Numbered from the stretch's first letter, positions 7,570 through 15,503 are shown. The stretch is DNA of 17,426 bases from Methanosarcinales archaeon (GCA_012329085.1 JAAXQB010000110.1:1-17426), one strand, 5' to 3'. Program-made: numbers and translations. The notes: generated by a model from the letters alone, not told the origin.

Positions 7570-7929
7570 ATGAATAATAAAAGTGTATTGATTGTAGATA
7601 AATCTACATTTGTTCGAATCATGATCTCCACGCTATTAAAAAATGTTGGATGCATGGTTATTGGTACTGCAGATAATGTAGAAGATGCAATAAATAAATA
7701 TATGGACTATGAACCAGATATTACATTTATAGATATTGATTTGAATGGGTTTGATGGTATAGATCTTACTCGCAGAATAAAAAAGATCAATCCATTTGCT
7801 ATTGTTATTGTATTTGTACCTAAATCTGAAGATACATCTGAATTAGTGGTTGAATCAATTCGTGCAGGCGCAACTGGATATATTAATAAGCCAATATCAA
7901 AAAAATCAATACAAAATCAGATAAATTGA
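7570..7929 (+). CDS. degenerate CheY-like receiver protein
   Basis: A single receiver domain of 119 residues with no output domain. The fold signature is clear: SVLIVDKSTFVR at the N-terminus, ITFIDIDLNGFDG with the phosphoacceptor position D55, and GATGYINKP with the conserved K107. Two functional positions differ from the consensus: the N-terminal acidic pair is D10-K11 rather than D-D/E-D, and the usual switch Thr/Ser is V83 (IVFVPKS). This could weaken Mg2+ binding and phosphorylation or fix the conformation. It lies on the strand diverging from the histidine kinase, about 350 bases before two intact receivers, which suggests one signalling cluster. The start has no strong ribosome binding site. 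Assignment to the receiver family is firm; the partner is inferred. Confidence 0.9.
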   Translation: MNNKSVLIVDKSTFVRIMISTLLKNVGCMVIGTADNVEDAINKYMDYEPDITFIDIDLNGFDGIDLTRRIKKINPFAIVIVFVPKSEDTSELVVESIRAGATGYINKPISKKSIQNQIN

Positions 7930-7965
7930 TGTCAATAAATTAATTGTGTGGATTGTCTGTCTAAC

Positions 7966-8014
7966 GAGAAAAAAAGAACTTTTTCTGAGTATATAATTTT
8001 ATAAATTATATATA
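7966..8014 (+). repeat. module 3 copy after the first receiver gene
   Basis: A degenerate GAGAAAAA...TTTTTCT hairpin is followed by AGTATATAATTT TAT AAATTATATATA (7988-8014). It runs directly into a module-1 type element starting AACGCCCATTC. Confidence 0.8.
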
Positions 8015-8092
8015 ACGCCCATTCTTTTTCAGAAACACATTAATGCTCGTTCATTCTTAAGCGAACTCTCAAAGAAAATGTGAGTTTAATGT
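8012..8092 (-). repeat. diverged palindromic element with GCCCATTC end
   Basis: ATAACGCCCATTCTTTTTC at one end and GTGCTAATTAAAAAG at the other. The stem ACATTAA...TTAATGT spans the middle. The GCCCATTCTTTTT start is shared with the copy at 16198. The rest of the gap to 8281 is plain AT-rich sequence. Confidence 0.55.
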
Positions 8093-8281
8093 GCTAATTA
8101 AAAAGTTCCAACTAAATTACACAATTTTATTCAATTATATCATATTAAGCTCCCATCATCTTTCAAATATATGCCCATTTATAGATGGAGTGAATTTTAA
8201 ATATGTATTTGCATACATTTTTAAAGAATCTATGCCTTATAGAACTGCATACAACAAAAATTAAATTAATGGTAAAAAATA

Positions 8282-8704
8282 ATGAATATATTAATTGTAG
8301 AAGACCTTTATGAACATGTGCTTATTATAAAAAATGCTTTAAAGCGGTTAAATACTAAAAATCAAGTTTTTGTAGTCATGGATGGCGAAGAAGCAATTGA
8401 TTTTCTTTTTAATCAAGGTAAATATGAATCTATAGAAAAAGCTCCAAAGCCTGATATTATTTTACTTGATCTTAATCTTCCTAAATTTAATGGATTGGAA
8501 GTACTTGAAAAAATAAAAAATGATATTGGTTTAAAAGATATTCCTGTGGTAATTCTTACTTCCTCTAAAAAAGATGATGATATACTCGAAGCATATGAAT
8601 TAGGTGCCAAAAGTTATATTCAAAAATCATTATTCATTGAAAGCGATACCAATAAAATAGAAAAGCTTTTTGATACTATTTTTTATGACGGTATAGCACA
8701 GTAA
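8282..8704 (+). CDS. stand-alone response regulator, Rcp-like receiver (copy 1)
   Basis: A 140-residue single-domain receiver. Conserved residues are present: acidic pair E7-D8 (LIVEDLYEH), phosphoacceptor D63 (IILLDLNLP), T93 (VILTSSKK) and K115 (YIQKS). The inserted segment FNQGKYESIEKAPKPD between helix 2 and strand 3 is typical of the Rcp1-type receivers that pair with PAS-containing hybrid or soluble kinases. There is no DNA-binding or enzymatic output domain, so it probably signals by protein contact. It is about 80% identical at protein level to the next gene (hand count of about 24 differences over about 132 positions), which marks a tandem duplication. A cognate role with the divergent PAS-PAS kinase is likely from position but unproven. 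Confidence 0.94.
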   Translation: MNILIVEDLYEHVLIIKNALKRLNTKNQVFVVMDGEEAIDFLFNQGKYESIEKAPKPDIILLDLNLPKFNGLEVLEKIKNDIGLKDIPVVILTSSKKDDDILEAYELGAKSYIQKSLFIESDTNKIEKLFDTIFYDGIAQ

Positions 8705-8760
8705 ATTAGAATCATTTATCATATTATTTATTTTAACAATTTTTATAGTGACGAGATCTT

Positions 8761-9204
8761 ATGACAGAACAAAAAACAAATGGAAAAATATTAAAAATAT
8801 TAGTTGTGGAAGATCTTTTTGAGCATATGCTTATAATAAAAAATGCTTTAAAAAAATCAAATATTGAAAATCAAGTTTTTGCAGCCATGGATGGCAAAGA
8901 AGCAATTGATTTTCTTTTTAATCAAGGTAAATACGAATCTATAGAAAAAGCTCCAAAGCCTGATATTATTTTACTTGATCTTAAACTTCCTAAATTTAAT
9001 GGACTAGAAGTACTTGAAAAAATAAAAGATGATAGCAAATTGAGGGAAATACCTGTGGTAATCTTAACTTCTTCTAAAAAGGATGAAGATATTGTTAAAA
9101 CACATGAACTAGGTGCTAAGAGTTACATTCAAAAATCAATATTTATTGAAAGTGATACCAATAAAATAGAAAAGCTTTTTGATGCTATTTTTTCTATGGC
9201 ATGA
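8761..9204 (+). CDS. stand-alone response regulator, Rcp-like receiver (copy 2)
   Basis: 147 residues; paralogue of the preceding gene with a 10-residue longer N-terminus (MTEQKTNGKILK). Conserved residues are E17-D18, phosphoacceptor D73, the Thr of VILTSSKK and the Lys of YIQKS. The 27-residue stretch ending at the phosphorylated aspartate is identical in both copies and nearly identical in DNA (8398-8474 against 8911-8987), pointing to recent duplication or gene conversion. Differences cluster in helix 1, the helix 3/strand 4 region and helix 4, the surfaces that usually determine partner choice, so the copies may have begun to diverge in specificity (inference). It is 56 bases downstream of copy 1, probably in the same transcript. 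Confidence 0.94.
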   Translation: MTEQKTNGKILKILVVEDLFEHMLIIKNALKKSNIENQVFAAMDGKEAIDFLFNQGKYESIEKAPKPDIILLDLKLPKFNGLEVLEKIKDDSKLREIPVVILTSSKKDEDIVKTHELGAKSYIQKSIFIESDTNKIEKLFDAIFSMA

Positions 9205-9230
9205 TTGATAACTAAATTAAAAGCAAATAA

Positions 9231-9280
9231 CGAGATAACGCTCATTCGTTCAATCATGAGTTATCAGAAATTTTATAGAA
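9231..9280 (-). repeat. short palindromic element after the receiver genes
   Basis: CGAGATAACGCTCATTCG, GTTCAATCATGAG, then TTATCAGAAATTTTATAG. This is a single-hairpin version of the element at 7444. Confidence 0.7.
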
Positions 9281-9402
9281 CCTATTTATTTTTGAGAAAT
9301 ATGCATTTATAAATTATATATTACGATAAAATGAAAATTTATTTTAATACATAATACGATAAATTAGAAATTTTTTTAATATATATAAATTGGGTACTAA
9401 CA

Positions 9403-9456
9403 ATAGTTTATTCAATCACGAGCAAGCACTCGTTTGTTTCAAATGAGTTATTAAAA
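9403..9456 (-). repeat. palindromic element in the 9.2-10.3 kb gap
   Basis: TTCAATCACGAGC, then CTCGTTTG TTT CAAATGAG (one G:T pair), then TTATTAAAAAT. It carries the family motif pair and the TTTTTAATA-type end. Confidence 0.65.
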
Positions 9457-9680
9457 ATCTTAAACAAATGGTAATATTTAATCTATCGTGTGTTCGATTT
9501 ATTGGATTTCAAAAGAGTGTGATTTTCTTGTTATATCGATTATTTATTTTTTGATTTTTTTTAAATTGAAAGTTTGACACGAATAGGAAACATTTTTCAA
9601 TTTTATATGCCAGTATATTCTAATAAACTTCTATTGTTGAGCAATTATATTTAAAATTTTGAGTATCTATATCATTTTTC

Positions 9681-9738
9681 GAGAAATTGGAAATTTCTCT
9701 CAGTATATAATTTTATAAATTATATACTATAAAAAAAT
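9681..9738 (+). repeat. module 3, best-preserved copy
   Basis: GAGAAATTGGAAATTTCTC (8-bp stem, loop GGA) at 9681-9699, then a perfect 12-bp-stem palindrome at 9702-9728 with arms AGTATATAATTT and AAATTATATACT around TAT, then ATAAAAAAATTG. The TATATAA sequence occurs on both strands. Confidence 0.9.
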
Positions 9739-9796
9739 TGTATTAATTGTATAATTTTATAATCATATATTAACACTTGCTCCATGCGAGCTACAA

Positions 9797-9845
9797 GAAA
9801 TTAAAAAGTTCTTTGAATATATAATTTTACAAGTTATATATAATT
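9797..9845 (+). repeat. module 3, decayed copy
   Basis: AAGAAATT...GTTCTTTG followed by AATATATAATTTTAC and AAGTTATATATAATT (9816-9842). Same order and spacing as 9681-9738 with several substitutions. Confidence 0.6.
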
Positions 9846-10294
9846 AAAAATAAGACAATATTATGTATAAATTCAAAACGACATAGATTAAAAATATGTA
9901 GTTATTTCATCTCATTTTGAAACATATTTTTGAGAAATTGGAAAAATCTCTAACTTATTAACTGATGTTACGCATTGAATAAAATAATCTAAAAATCATC
10001 TATATATTTAGAAAACCAAAGATGCATTACAATTTTATGTGTTCAATGTCTGTAAAATTCAAAAGATTTTAGAAGTTTTTAAAAACATGCAAATAAAAAT
10101 TAAAAATTAAATCTTAGATATGTGTTTAGTCACCACATTTTATCATCAATAACTTTAAATTATACTTAAATTTAAATTATGAATTAATTTGTAAAAATAT
10201 CCATAATTGGGTATGTGGATGATATTTATTTTAATGGGCTAAACATATATGATTTTATTAAATTATAAATCTTCTTATATGATATTAAACATCA

Positions 10295-11161
10295 TTAGAT
10301 CCATCCACTAATAATCGTATTTCCAAATACAATATTATTTACTGAATTTACAATATCAAGTCCTGCAAACCTATTGCGTATCAACATGTTGTGTGTCACT
10401 TCATTATTATTGGAACTTAAAAGGAAAATTCCCATAACATTCTCAACGCAGTTGTTGGTTGATATTACATTATTATTTGAATTGGTAAGTATAATCCCTC
10501 TATCATTATCTGAAGCATTGTTTCCAATTATAGAATTTGCATTGGATCTTTCAATTGAAATTCCTGCATTCCAGTTATCAACTGCATTATTATTTGTTAA
10601 AACATTACTGTTTGAATTTGAAAGATAAATTCCAAATCGATTATCTGAAACAAAATTGTTTGCAATTGTGTTATTTCTTGCATTTGAAATATGCACTCCG
10701 TATTGATTGTCAAATACTTCATTGTTAGATATGATTCCATAATTTGCATTTGTAAATATGCCGGATGTGCCCCATCCCCATGCACCTTCGATACCAAGCC
10801 CATTTATGGCAACTCCATCTGACATAATTTCAAAAACATGGTCGTTTGAGTTTAATGCCACAACGATTGTATCTCGTGGTCCAGTTTTAGATTGAATCGT
10901 CAATGGTTTATTTACATTTACATTTTCAAAATAGTATCCAGGGCGTATTAAAATTGTATCCCCTGATGATGCTGCATTCACTGCTTGCTGAATTGAGGTA
11001 AAGTCTCCTCTAAATGTATTATCTACAATCCATGTTCTTGGAGTTGCGGTTGTTGCACTTACCATTGGCATAGTAAGTAATGAAATGAGGGTTATTGTGA
11101 TTAGTCCTATAAGTACTGCATTTTTTAAATTAAATTTACTGTTCATTTGTTTTGTAATCAT
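10295..11161 (-). CDS. secreted NosD-like right-handed beta-helix protein
   Basis: 288 residues. Basic N-terminus followed by a hydrophobic segment at about residues 14-37 (NAVLIGLITITLISLL...MVSATT), consistent with a Sec signal peptide or N-terminal anchor. The NosD-type start (FTSIQQAVNAASSGDTILIRPGYYFENVNVNKPLTI) is followed from about residue 110 by repeated parallel beta-helix rungs of the pattern GI.LSNSNNNVI..N, rich in Asn and Ser. The start at 11161 is supported by GGAG plus AGGT upstream. Such proteins in methanogen relatives are usually cell-surface or exported and are thought to bind or process polysaccharide; no catalytic residues can be assigned. It is short for the family and lacks a C-terminal anchor or PGF-type tail, so it may be C-terminally shortened, though the frame ends cleanly. 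Confidence 0.9.
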   Translation of the reverse strand: MITKQMNSKFNLKNAVLIGLITITLISLLTMPMVSATTATPRTWIVDNTFRGDFTSIQQAVNAASSGDTILIRPGYYFENVNVNKPLTIQSKTGPRDTIVVALNSNDHVFEIMSDGVAINGLGIEGAWGWGTSGIFTNANYGIISNNEVFDNQYGVHISNARNNTIANNFVSDNRFGIYLSNSNSNVLTNNNAVDNWNAGISIERSNANSIIGNNASDNDRGIILTNSNNNVISTNNCVENVMGIFLLSSNNNEVTHNMLIRNRFAGLDIVNSVNNIVFGNTIISGWI

Positions 11162-11168
11162 GACCTAT

Positions 11169-11172
11169 CTCC
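11169..11172 (-). promoter_or_regulatory. ribosome binding site of the NosD-like gene
   Basis: On the - strand GGAG stands seven bases before ATG 11161, followed by AGGT. It is the best Shine-Dalgarno match in the window and fixes this start over the internal Met6. Confidence 0.75.
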
Positions 11173-11187
11173 TTTTGATTGATTATT

Positions 11188-11201
11188 ATGATTTTTTATA
11201 G
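11188..11201 (-). promoter_or_regulatory. possible TATA box of the NosD-like gene, at the repeat end
   Basis: - strand CTATAAAAAATCAT lies about 27-40 bases before the start codon, a distance that fits a TATA box with a short leader. It is formed by the TTTTTATAG end of the neighbouring palindromic element. Confidence 0.35.
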
Positions 11202-11276
11202 TTCGTTTGGAACAAACGAGCGTTTACTCATTCAGAATGAATGAGCGTTAGTATATAATTTGTAAAGTTCATTTTT
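11194..11276 (+). repeat. palindromic element upstream of the NosD-like gene
   Basis: TTTTTATAGTTCGTTTG GAA CAAACGAGC, spacer GTTTA, then CTCATTCA GAA TGAATGAG and CGTT, running directly into AGTATATAATTTGTAAAG (11250-11267), a module-3 half. It shows module 1 and module 3 fused. Confidence 0.85.
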
Positions 11277-11699
11277 TATTATAGAATGAACGATTATTAT
11301 ATATTCAAAGAAATTTTTAAGTTCTTGATTAAGCAAAAATTTATATGATTTTTCATATAGATTTTGATATGTTTTAAATTATATTATCCAATTTCCTTAT
11401 TTTTATCACCTTCTTTAAAATGTATAAATTATAGTTCACGCTATACAACACATGCACATATGGCATGCGTTATAATTCTATATAGGATGGAAGAACTATA
11501 ATAATTATCGTTGGAATACAAGTTCCAGAAAATGGAATATATTCTAAAAAATGGAATATTATAGAAAATATTAAATACAATTAAAATTTTAAAATTATGA
11601 TGTACATACAATTGTTACAATCATAAAAACTTAAAATTTATATGAAATTTTTTAGAGAACTGAATTAAATTTTTATAAAATTAAATTGTTATAGGTGCC
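11277..11699. other. gap upstream of uvrC
   Basis: No coding sequence seen. Positions 11512-11560 hold three GGAATA motifs and the inverted pair TGGAA/TTCCA, a possible but unproven control site. The remainder is AT-rich without recognisable structure. Confidence 0.5.
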
Positions 11700-13619
11700 A
11701 TGATCGAATTAAAAACTTCAAATTATCTAAAAGAACAATTAAAAGCACTTCCACAATCGCAAGGCATATACTTAATGAAAGATAAAAATCAAAATATTAT
11801 CTACATAGGTAAAGCAAAGTCATTGAAAAATAGAATTAGATCATATTTTAGTAAAGGAAATCATACATATAAATCCAATTTACTTAGCCAGCATATTGCA
11901 GATTTTGATTATATTATCACAAATAGTGAAGTAGAAGCTTTTATTTTAGAAGCAAATCTTATTAAAAAACATCAGCCTAAATTTAATATTCGATTGAAAG
12001 ATGATAAAACATATCCTTTTATAAAAATAACAAATGAAGACTTTCCAAGAATTATTAAAACGCGAGATGTTAAAAATGATGGAAGTCAATATTTTGGACC
12101 ATTTACTAATATAGATGCTTTAAATAAAATTCTTGGTGTTTTAAAGGATATTTTTTCATATAGGTCTTGTAAAAAAAGTATATCAAATAAAAAAATTAAA
12201 CAATCACTTTCTTCAAAAATGGACTATAAAAAAACTCGTGCATGTTTGAATTACCATATAGATAAATGCGTTGGAGTGTGCATAGGAAAAGTTCAACAAA
12301 GTGAATATCAGGAATTGATTGATAAAATATCTTTATTTTTATTAGGAAACAATCAAGAGCTTATCGATAAAATAGAGGAGATTATGTATAATGCATCAAA
12401 AGAACAAAATTTTGAAAAAGCGGCACGATTTAGAGATTCTGTTTATGCTTTAAAAGATATTGCACATAAGCAAATTGTGAGTTTTAAAGAAAACATTAAT
12501 CAAGATATCGTTTCAATTGCAAGGGATGAAAAAGAATCTGGCATTCAATTGCTTTGCATTCGAAATGGTCGATTAATTGGACAAAATTTTTATCTAATGG
12601 ATAATTCGTATGGTGAATCAGATTCTGAAATTCTCAATTCTTTTTTTCAACAGCATTACAAAATAGGTGCACAAATTCCTTGTGAAATTTTATTAAGCGT
12701 TCGACTTAATGAAAATCAAAAAAACATACTTGTGGAATGGCTTGAAAGTGTAAAAGATATAAAATCTGCAAAATCTATAAAAACTATAAAAAATGCAAAA
12801 AACACAAAAGTTAAAATATTCACTCAAAGGCGAGGAATTCGAAAAGATTTAATAGAAATGTCAATAAAAAATGGAATTGAAAATCTAAAAAAATCAATTA
12901 TAAAGCGAGATTATATTTTAAATAAAAATAAAGAATCCATTCTACAATTGAAAAAATATTTGAATATGGATAATGTACCATCTCATATAGAAGGTTTTGA
13001 TGTTTCTAATGTACAAGGAACTGATGCTGTAGCTTCGATGGTTGTATTTAAAGATGGGATTCCTTCAAAAAAAGAATATCGTAAATTTAAAATACAATCT
13101 GTTAAACAAATAGATGATTTTGCAATGATAAAAGAAGTAATTTTTAGGCGATATAAAAAAATTCTTGATGAGAATAAAAAATTACCTGATTTAATTCTAA
13201 TTGATGGAGGAAAAGGGCAATTAGGGGCGGCATGTTCGATATTAAAAGAACTTGGAATTTTAAATCACACAATTAAAATAATAGGGCTTGCTAAAAAAGA
13301 AGAAGAAATATTTTTATATAACAAGGATTTACCTTTAATCATCCCAAAACATTCTAAAGCATTGCATTTATTACAAAGAGTTAGAGATGAAGCACATAGA
13401 TTTGCATTATCTTTTCATAGAAATCTTAGGTCTAAACGATTGACGCATAGCATATTGGATGACATTTCTGGAATTGGCAAGGTTAAACGAAATATGTTAT
13501 TTAAATCGTTTGGGTCGATTGAAAAAATAAAATCTGCACGCATTGAAGAGTTGATATTAGTAAAAGGGATAAGCATCAAAAATGCAAAAGATATAAAAAA
13601 ATTTTTAAAAGATAAATGA
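11700..13619 (+). CDS. uvrC: excinuclease ABC subunit C
   Basis: Makes the two incisions around bulky DNA lesions after UvrA/UvrB loading; the usual partners are not in this window. 639 residues with all domains: GIY-YIG nuclease (G22-I23-Y24, Y35-I36-G37, R45); a Cys region (SYRSCKK...RACLNYHIDKCVGVC); a UVR UvrB-binding motif (EQNFEKAARFRDSVYALKDI); an RNase-H-like 3' nuclease with D434 (EGFDVSN), D502 (LIDGGKGQLGAA) and H566 (RDEAHRFA); and a C-terminal helix-hairpin-helix pair (ISGIGKVKRNML, VKGISIKNAKDI). The start ATG is preceded at two bases by AGGTG. Two regions are longer than usual: a lysine-rich insert after SYRSCKK, and a low-complexity block DIKSAKSIKTIKNAKNTK at about 353-370. 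In archaea uvrC is patchy and considered acquired from bacteria; base composition here matches its neighbours. Confidence 0.97.
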   Translation: MIELKTSNYLKEQLKALPQSQGIYLMKDKNQNIIYIGKAKSLKNRIRSYFSKGNHTYKSNLLSQHIADFDYIITNSEVEAFILEANLIKKHQPKFNIRLKDDKTYPFIKITNEDFPRIIKTRDVKNDGSQYFGPFTNIDALNKILGVLKDIFSYRSCKKSISNKKIKQSLSSKMDYKKTRACLNYHIDKCVGVCIGKVQQSEYQELIDKISLFLLGNNQELIDKIEEIMYNASKEQNFEKAARFRDSVYALKDIAHKQIVSFKENINQDIVSIARDEKESGIQLLCIRNGRLIGQNFYLMDNSYGESDSEILNSFFQQHYKIGAQIPCEILLSVRLNENQKNILVEWLESVKDIKSAKSIKTIKNAKNTKVKIFTQRRGIRKDLIEMSIKNGIENLKKSIIKRDYILNKNKESILQLKKYLNMDNVPSHIEGFDVSNVQGTDAVASMVVFKDGIPSKKEYRKFKIQSVKQIDDFAMIKEVIFRRYKKILDENKKLPDLILIDGGKGQLGAACSILKELGILNHTIKIIGLAKKEEEIFLYNKDLPLIIPKHSKALHLLQRVRDEAHRFALSFHRNLRSKRLTHSILDDISGIGKVKRNMLFKSFGSIEKIKSARIEELILVKGISIKNAKDIKKFLKDK

Positions 13620-13650
13620 ATAATTTAAAAACTTGAAACGAGAAATTTTC

Positions 13651-13782
13651 AATAGCTTGTTCAGAATGAACAAGCGTTGGAGAAAACCGAAGGTTTTCGA
13701 CAGCTCATTTGGAACAAATGAGCGTTTGCTCATTTGGAACAAATGAGCGTTTGCTCATTCAGAATGAATAAGCGTTATTTCG
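13651..13782 (+). repeat. array of five hairpins after uvrC
   Basis: In order: GCTTGTTCA gaa TGAACAAGC (13655-13675), GAAAACC gaa GGTTTTC, then three 21-nt hairpins starting at 13703, 13728 and 13753 with a 25-nt period and GTTT spacers. The first two of these are identical. It ends GCGTTATTTCG. Positions 13674-13703 are identical to 1964-1993 inside the Vms1-like gene. Confidence 0.92.
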
Positions 13783-13888
13783 TAAATTTTTTTATTTTAC
13801 GCACAAATTTAAAAAAATATGTATTTACAAAACTATCTAAAAACAATTAATTATAACTCATAAGAGCTATAACTATTATACAAAAATT

Positions 13889-14566
13889 ATGAGACTTGAT
13901 AAATACCTTATTGAATCTGGACATTTTAAATCCAGAGCGCGTGCAAAATCAGCAATACTTGAAGGATTTGTGCAATTAAATAAAGTTGTTGTAAAAAAAC
14001 CATCTATGCACATTTCAGAAGACGGAATTGTAGAAGTTAAAGAAAGACAAGATGTGCCATTTGGATACTTTAAACTAAAAGAAATCCAAGAAAAAACAGG
14101 AATTATTAAAGAAAGCGATTCAGTTCTTGACCTTGGTTCAAGTGCAGGGGGATTTTTATTATTTGCTTCTTTAATTGCAAAATCTGTAAAAGGAATTGAA
14201 TATAGTAAAGAATTTAAAGAAGAACTCGAAGAAATTGCACAAACTAATGATAATGTTTCAGTAATATTTGGAGATGTGTTTAAAATTCCACGATTTATAA
14301 AATCTTCAACAATGTTTGATGTGATATTAAGTGATATGACACTTGAACCTGCAAATTCACTTATTGCACTTGAAATTGTATTACCACACCTTAAAATGAA
14401 TGGTAAATTACTTCAAGTTATAAAAATTAGAACTAATAAAAGATTTAATCCAATTATAAAGCAAATGGAGTCATTAGGACTTAAAATCATAGATCTAATA
14501 AAATCTGAAAAAGAAGAAATATATATCCTAGCGGAGAAAATAAAAAATAATTCGCATGAAAGATAA
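13889..14566 (+). CDS. TlyA-like S4-domain / FtsJ-type methyltransferase
   Basis: 225 residues. Residues 1-50 form an S4 RNA-binding domain (MRLDKYLIESGHFKSRARAKSAILEGFVQLN). Residues 58-215 are a Rossmann methyltransferase with SAM motif VLDLGSSAGGF at 79-89. A K62-D149-K179-E210 set can be laid over the K-D-K-E catalytic tetrad of FtsJ/TlyA ribose 2'-O-methyltransferases (my alignment by eye). Bacterial TlyA methylates rRNA cytidines and is about 270 residues, so this version is compact; the D149 region reads SDMTLEP. The rRNA target in archaea is unknown to me. The start ATG 13889 gives the standard TlyA N-terminus. The last 11 bases overlap the DUF2119 gene, implying translational coupling. 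Confidence 0.88.
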   Translation: MRLDKYLIESGHFKSRARAKSAILEGFVQLNKVVVKKPSMHISEDGIVEVKERQDVPFGYFKLKEIQEKTGIIKESDSVLDLGSSAGGFLLFASLIAKSVKGIEYSKEFKEELEEIAQTNDNVSVIFGDVFKIPRFIKSSTMFDVILSDMTLEPANSLIALEIVLPHLKMNGKLLQVIKIRTNKRFNPIIKQMESLGLKIIDLIKSEKEEIYILAEKIKNNSHER

Positions 14567-15158
14567 TGAACTTAAATCACTGAAAATTTATGGAAGTGGG
14601 AACCCAATTAGATTATTTGTTGCTGGATTGCATGGCGATGAATGGAAAGAAACCACTGATTTATTATTGAATTTAAAACCACCTGAAAAAGGAACTCTTG
14701 CAATAATTCCATTAGTTTATAAGGGATCCTATGTTTCAACTCTTGATAAAAATTATTATAAAACGATTGGAAAAAAGATTTTAGATGCAATTAACACGCT
14801 TAATCCTAATATATATTTAGAATTGCATTCATATCATAACAAAAATAAAGAAAAATTAACTTCAAAAAATCGCATCAATGAAACTGGGGTTTTTGAGTTT
14901 ATTGAACTTGAAAATAAAGTTTTATTTGGGTCTGTTGCACCTTTTATTCGTAGAAATTATTTTCCAGTTGAAGCATTATGCACATCATTTGAAATACTAA
15001 AATCTAATGCTAAATCGAAAAAGCAAGCAGAAAAGTTACTTGAAGTTTTTAAGTATTGTGAATCACGGAAGGATTTTATGCAATATTTAAAAAATAATTA
15101 TCCAAATCAAGCAAAGCAATCTATAAAAAATTACAAACGATTTTTTCGTATTGATTAA
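14556..15158 (+). CDS. DUF2119 protein, M14-peptidase-like
   Basis: 200 residues. The sequence GLHGDEWKETTDLL (H26, E29) and LELHSYH (H91) place a HxxE...H set in the order used by zinc-dependent M14-type carboxypeptidases and succinylglutamate desuccinylase-like proteins. This agrees with the archaeal DUF2119 family, known mainly from methanogens. A Glu near 142 or 148 (VEALCTSFEIL) could be the catalytic base; this is inference. No signal peptide or membrane segment is seen, so it is presumably cytoplasmic. The ATG lies inside the end of the TlyA-like gene (11-base overlap), so the two products are likely coupled. The substrate is not known. Confidence 0.82.
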   Translation: MKDNELKSLKIYGSGNPIRLFVAGLHGDEWKETTDLLLNLKPPEKGTLAIIPLVYKGSYVSTLDKNYYKTIGKKILDAINTLNPNIYLELHSYHNKNKEKLTSKNRINETGVFEFIELENKVLFGSVAPFIRRNYFPVEALCTSFEILKSNAKSKKQAEKLLEVFKYCESRKDFMQYLKNNYPNQAKQSIKNYKRFFRID

Positions 15159-15503
15159 AGATTTATATCGTTAGAAAATGTATAAGTTATCTAATTTTAT
15201 AGTAAAATTTATTTATTATTTGCTGTATTTTTAGATAGTGCCAAATTATCAAGTTTTATGTATGTTAAATTTTAATTTGTGTAATTTTTAGATTAATATT
15301 TTAAATCATTTTTTATAACTATTTAGGCATAAAGTTTCAGCATTTTAAATATTAAATATGACATGCATATACATTGCCGTTGTTAGATTAATTATCCATT
15401 CAACATCCAATATTGATTTTTATTCTTGAATTATTTGAAATCGTGACGCTTCTGCATAGTTTATTCATTTTACAATAAATATATGTTGAATAAGTTAAGA
15501 TAA
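15159..15503. other. gap downstream of DUF2119
   Basis: AT-rich sequence with stops in all frames. I see no RNA gene, repeat module or clear terminator beyond scattered T-runs (for example at 15306-15315). Confidence 0.5.

Larger units (their letters stand above)
9205..10294. other. long gene-free, repeat-rich stretch
   Basis: About 1.1 kb with no believable coding sequence on either strand. It carries several palindromic modules listed separately (9231-9280, 9294-9335, 9403-9456, 9681-9738, 9797-9845) and a remnant GAGAAATTGGA...ATCTC near 9932-9950. The remainder, in particular 9960-10294, shows nothing recognisable. Confidence 0.7.

Noticed and set aside
9960..10294. Structured RNA in the long gene-free gap
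   Set aside because: No convincing stems, GC-rich islands or box motifs were found; GC-rich patches usually mark structured RNAs in genomes this AT-rich.
10374..10803. Several ORFs overlapping the NosD-like gene
   Set aside because: They are alternative-frame readings of the repetitive Asn/Ser codons; the - strand frame has a signal peptide, beta-helix pattern and a good ribosome binding site.
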